A stretch of 64,000 bases of DNA from Glossina fuscipes (lineage: Eukaryota; Arthropoda; Insecta; Diptera; Glossinidae), in the NCBI RefSeq assembly GCF_014805625.2, contig NW_023998416.1, positions 17,710,877 through 17,774,876 on the forward strand. The letters run 5' to 3'. Positions 61,796 to 64,000 of this stretch are shown piece after piece. The position numbers and the translations under genes were made by a program. Under the pieces are notes generated by a model. The model saw nothing but the letters and a program-made list of their open reading frames with translations. It made no database searches and had not been told where the DNA came from. Each line of letters opens with the position of its first letter. Positions within the stretch are counted from its first letter, which is position 1.

Positions 61796-61799
61796 TCTA

Positions 61800-62130
61800 T
61801 GCAACAAAGTTCTTCTTCACCAAATTTTCGAAGCTTTTCCCGAAGGTAAATGTCTTTGCTTAAATAGATGATTACAGAGTGGGTAACTGTTTCGTCAAAA
61901 AGTCAGCTACTATGTCATTTGTCTCGCAATATTTTATCTCAACTTTGTTGTTATTGATAACTTCAGGAATGCGAAGGTACTTAATGTCCATCTGCTTGTT
62001 GCGGTTGCAAAGCGTAAATCCTGTTTGGTTATCTACATTCAATACTAAAGTGTTCCCCCATCGTTTTTTTGAAATTTAGCTAACAGCCTACGTAGGTAAA
62101 TCGTAGCCTTTTTTGCTAGAATTAGCCATC
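61800..62130 (-). pseudogene. Ty1/copia retrotransposon RNase H relic
   Basis: Minus-strand translation gives a YLRRLLAKFQK block near 62090-62120, then after a frame change TLVLNVDNQTGFTLCNRNKQ, then MDIKYLRIPEVI, then KVEIKYCETNDIVADFLTKQ up to about 61880. This is the C-terminal RNase H domain of copia Pol. VDNQ holds a conserved Asp, the KQMDIKY block corresponds to KHIDIRY, and the domain ends with the ADFLTK signature. A short tail (SFENLVKKNFVA, about 61800-61835) corresponds to the last residues of Pol. No LTR could be recognised downstream (lower coordinates). Confidence 0.85.
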
Positions 62131-63280
62131 ACTAAAGGGCATAACCATATATCTATATTTCGTCACCAGAGCGATGCTCATGTGACGGTTCTTTAGGTCT
62201 AAATTTCGCACTTTTGAAATAAACTTAGCTCCCACATCTTTCGTGTTGGAAACATCCGAACAAATTGCATGAAATGAGCCATCAATACGCTGATGTCATC
62301 AACAACTTCTGTAATCGTGATAGGATGATTCTACGTAGCAAATCGGGAGCATTTAATTTTTCGCACAAAATTTAATACGGCCTTTTTTTCGATAGCAAAA
62401 AGTCTCCAAGCACATCAAAACTAACGTCTAACTTTTATATCTGTCAAAAACAAACTAAAAATGATAATTATGCCAACATAAGAACATTTTTTTTTTTTTT
62501 TTGAAAGTATCTCGTAAATTTAGCCTCAAGGCTGCTTACAGTTACAATTTCTGCTTCTCTGATTCGCAAAAAATAAGGCGATTTGCAAAGTAATATAAAA
62601 GTTCTCTACAATACTTTGTGCCAAATTGGGTATTGCATCTACAAATGACGCTGCAATATATAAAGAGTAATGCTATAACGTTTAAAAAAATTTATATTAG
62701 TGAAATGCCCACACTTCAGTGTAATTCTATACAGAGTTGACCCAAATCTATGGAGCGGCGTCAATGATGCCCAGCTTTTGCTTTAGGAATAAAAGCAATC
62801 ATGCCAATCGTAAACAAAAAACATATGTTTTGCGAAAGTGAAACCAAAGCACCAACTCTTTATGAATTCTAGACTACTTTTGTCGAGTTCTTTATTCGAA
62901 CTTTACGCAGAGAGCAGGAATAGGTCATTGCGACCTCATTTATGTAGGTTTCAAATTTAGTTCTTGACGATGGGGACGCTGATGATAAGCAGATGAGCTC
63001 CGGATTGAAATTAATACAAGTTCCAGCAAATAATTTGTGTATAGATTTCCTAAATTTGTAAAGAGAACCTACGTGCCTTTTTTTCAAAATGAGTTGAATA
63101 ATTAACGTAAATTCACAAAAGACGGATGTTATTGTATTATTGTACCAATTTTTCTCAACAAATTCACAAGTGAAAAAATGATCAGAATACATGCAAGCAC
63201 CTAACATATTAGGGCGTACAGAAATTCTTCGCTGCGGAATGGCATTGAAGCTTATGTATCGGGCAGCACTCACTTGACTT
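62131..63280 (-). repeat. Possible decayed extension of the copia relic; otherwise unexplained
   Basis: By position this should carry the upstream part of copia Pol. On the minus strand there are scattered suggestive runs (for example VVDDISVLMAHFMQF near 62280) but no clear catalytic YVDD or integrase motif. A 134-codon minus-strand frame at 62869-63273 matches no family I know. Insertions from other repeats are possible. Treat as unknown repeat-derived DNA. Confidence 0.25.
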
Positions 63281-63379
63281 GTCTTAAACGAACATGTGCT
63301 TAAAAGGTGACTTTTCAGCCTACAATTTTGGTGAAGATAGTTTTCTAATCCATCGCTGATGTAACAGTTATATTGATTT

Positions 63380-63705
63380 GAAAATTCGTGAGAAATATGT
63401 TACGTGATGAAACATGCAAAAACATGTCGAAAATTTTGCGAAGGGTACGATGCAAATGCTGTGAATACACAAAGAGCTCAGGAGTGGTTTGCTCGATTCC
63501 GTTCCGGAAATTTCGATGTCGAAGATGCACCTCACTTTGGTTGAAAAGGTCAATGAAATTTTGCAACTCGTGGAGCAAGGCCGCGTAAACTGCCTGTGCT
63601 CAGGAGGCATAAACATAACGTAAGCATAAACCACATGACAGTTTGAAATCATATGAAAAGAGCAGGCTACAAGAAGGGGCTCTATCTCGGGGAAAATCGG
63701 CGAAA
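63380..63705 (+). pseudogene. Mariner transposase relic 7 (N-terminal DNA-binding part)
   Basis: Two frames together give YDANAVNTQRAQEWFARFRS and GNFDVEDAPHFG (about 63440-63540), then VNEILQLVEQGR (63549-63585), then NHMTV and NHMKRAGYKKGLYLG (63630-63690). These match the paired helix-turn-helix region of irritans-type mariners. The copy breaks down after 63700, before any catalytic motif, and has stops and shifts. A 94-codon and a 77-codon minus-strand frame and a 66-codon plus-strand frame across it are shadows. Confidence 0.8.
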
Positions 63706-64000
63706 ACTTTTTATATGACCCATTACTAAAGGTTTACGTGAACTTTTTTTAGAAACGTTTTTAACAACGCTTCCAATAATTGCCTTTGAATACGCTTAAC
63801 GTTTTTGTCGTGTTGGTTTCATCGATTTAAAATGCAGTTTATAACATATTTTTTACTTCAAGTCGTTTGCTCTTGCATCCATTAATGTCTTTCTCCCTTT
63901 TTTGTTTGTGTTGTTTCACGTTCGGTTGAATTTTCATTTTGTGTAAAAACATTTCGCGTTTTTAATATTCCTTCTTTCTCCTTTTTTTCGCTTATTTGTT

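Noticed and set aside
62869..63273. 134-codon minus-strand open frame
   Set aside because: No motif recognised and it lies between transposon relics. A decayed retroelement origin is more likely than a gene.

Overview
The window comes from an insect genome, almost certainly a higher (schizophoran) fly. The evidence is AT-rich DNA, spliced coding exons closest to the Drosophila Tec-family tyrosine kinase Btk29A, a nuclear tRNA-Phe gene, many decayed mariner transposons, a Ty1/copia fragment, and a dispersed repeat family with TATACCCACCA and CCGTCCGTCTGT signatures of a kind common in schizophoran flies. The species cannot be fixed from sequence alone. A tsetse or other calyptrate-like genome is plausible, but that is a guess.

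The only protein-coding gene I can support is the 5' part of Btk29A on the + strand. Exon 1 (948-1178) begins the pleckstrin-homology (PH) domain. Exons 2 (57014-57109) and 3 (57209-57341) complete it. Donor and acceptor sites and reading phases agree at every junction. Together the exons encode about 153 residues. The Btk zinc motif, SH3, SH2 and kinase domains are not in the window, so the gene must continue past 64000. Almost all of the window (1179-57013) is therefore one intron of about 55.8 kb that splits the PH domain.

The intron and the downstream intron hold only small or dead elements. A well-formed tRNA-Phe(GAA) gene lies antisense at 50053-50125. Seven mariner transposase relics lie at 18.4, 41.5, 47.8, 53.2, 58.2-58.9 (+), 59.1-59.7 (-) and 63.4 kb; all carry frameshifts, stops or deletions. 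A copia RNase H relic lies antisense at 61.8-62.1 kb. Three diverged copies of a tRNA-derived SINE-like repeat lie at 6.6, 19.2 and 43.3 kb. About seventeen diverged copies of the dispersed fly repeat are scattered through the intron. There are several microsatellites and one imperfect hairpin with arms of about 50 bp at 12.4 kb.

The remaining stretches are AT-rich DNA with only chance reading frames. I found no intact second gene, CRISPR array, rRNA gene or bacterial-type operon. The most useful observations are the PH-domain-splitting giant intron with its antisense tRNA gene, the density of mariner relics including a convergent pair, and the three related tRNA-like repeats.
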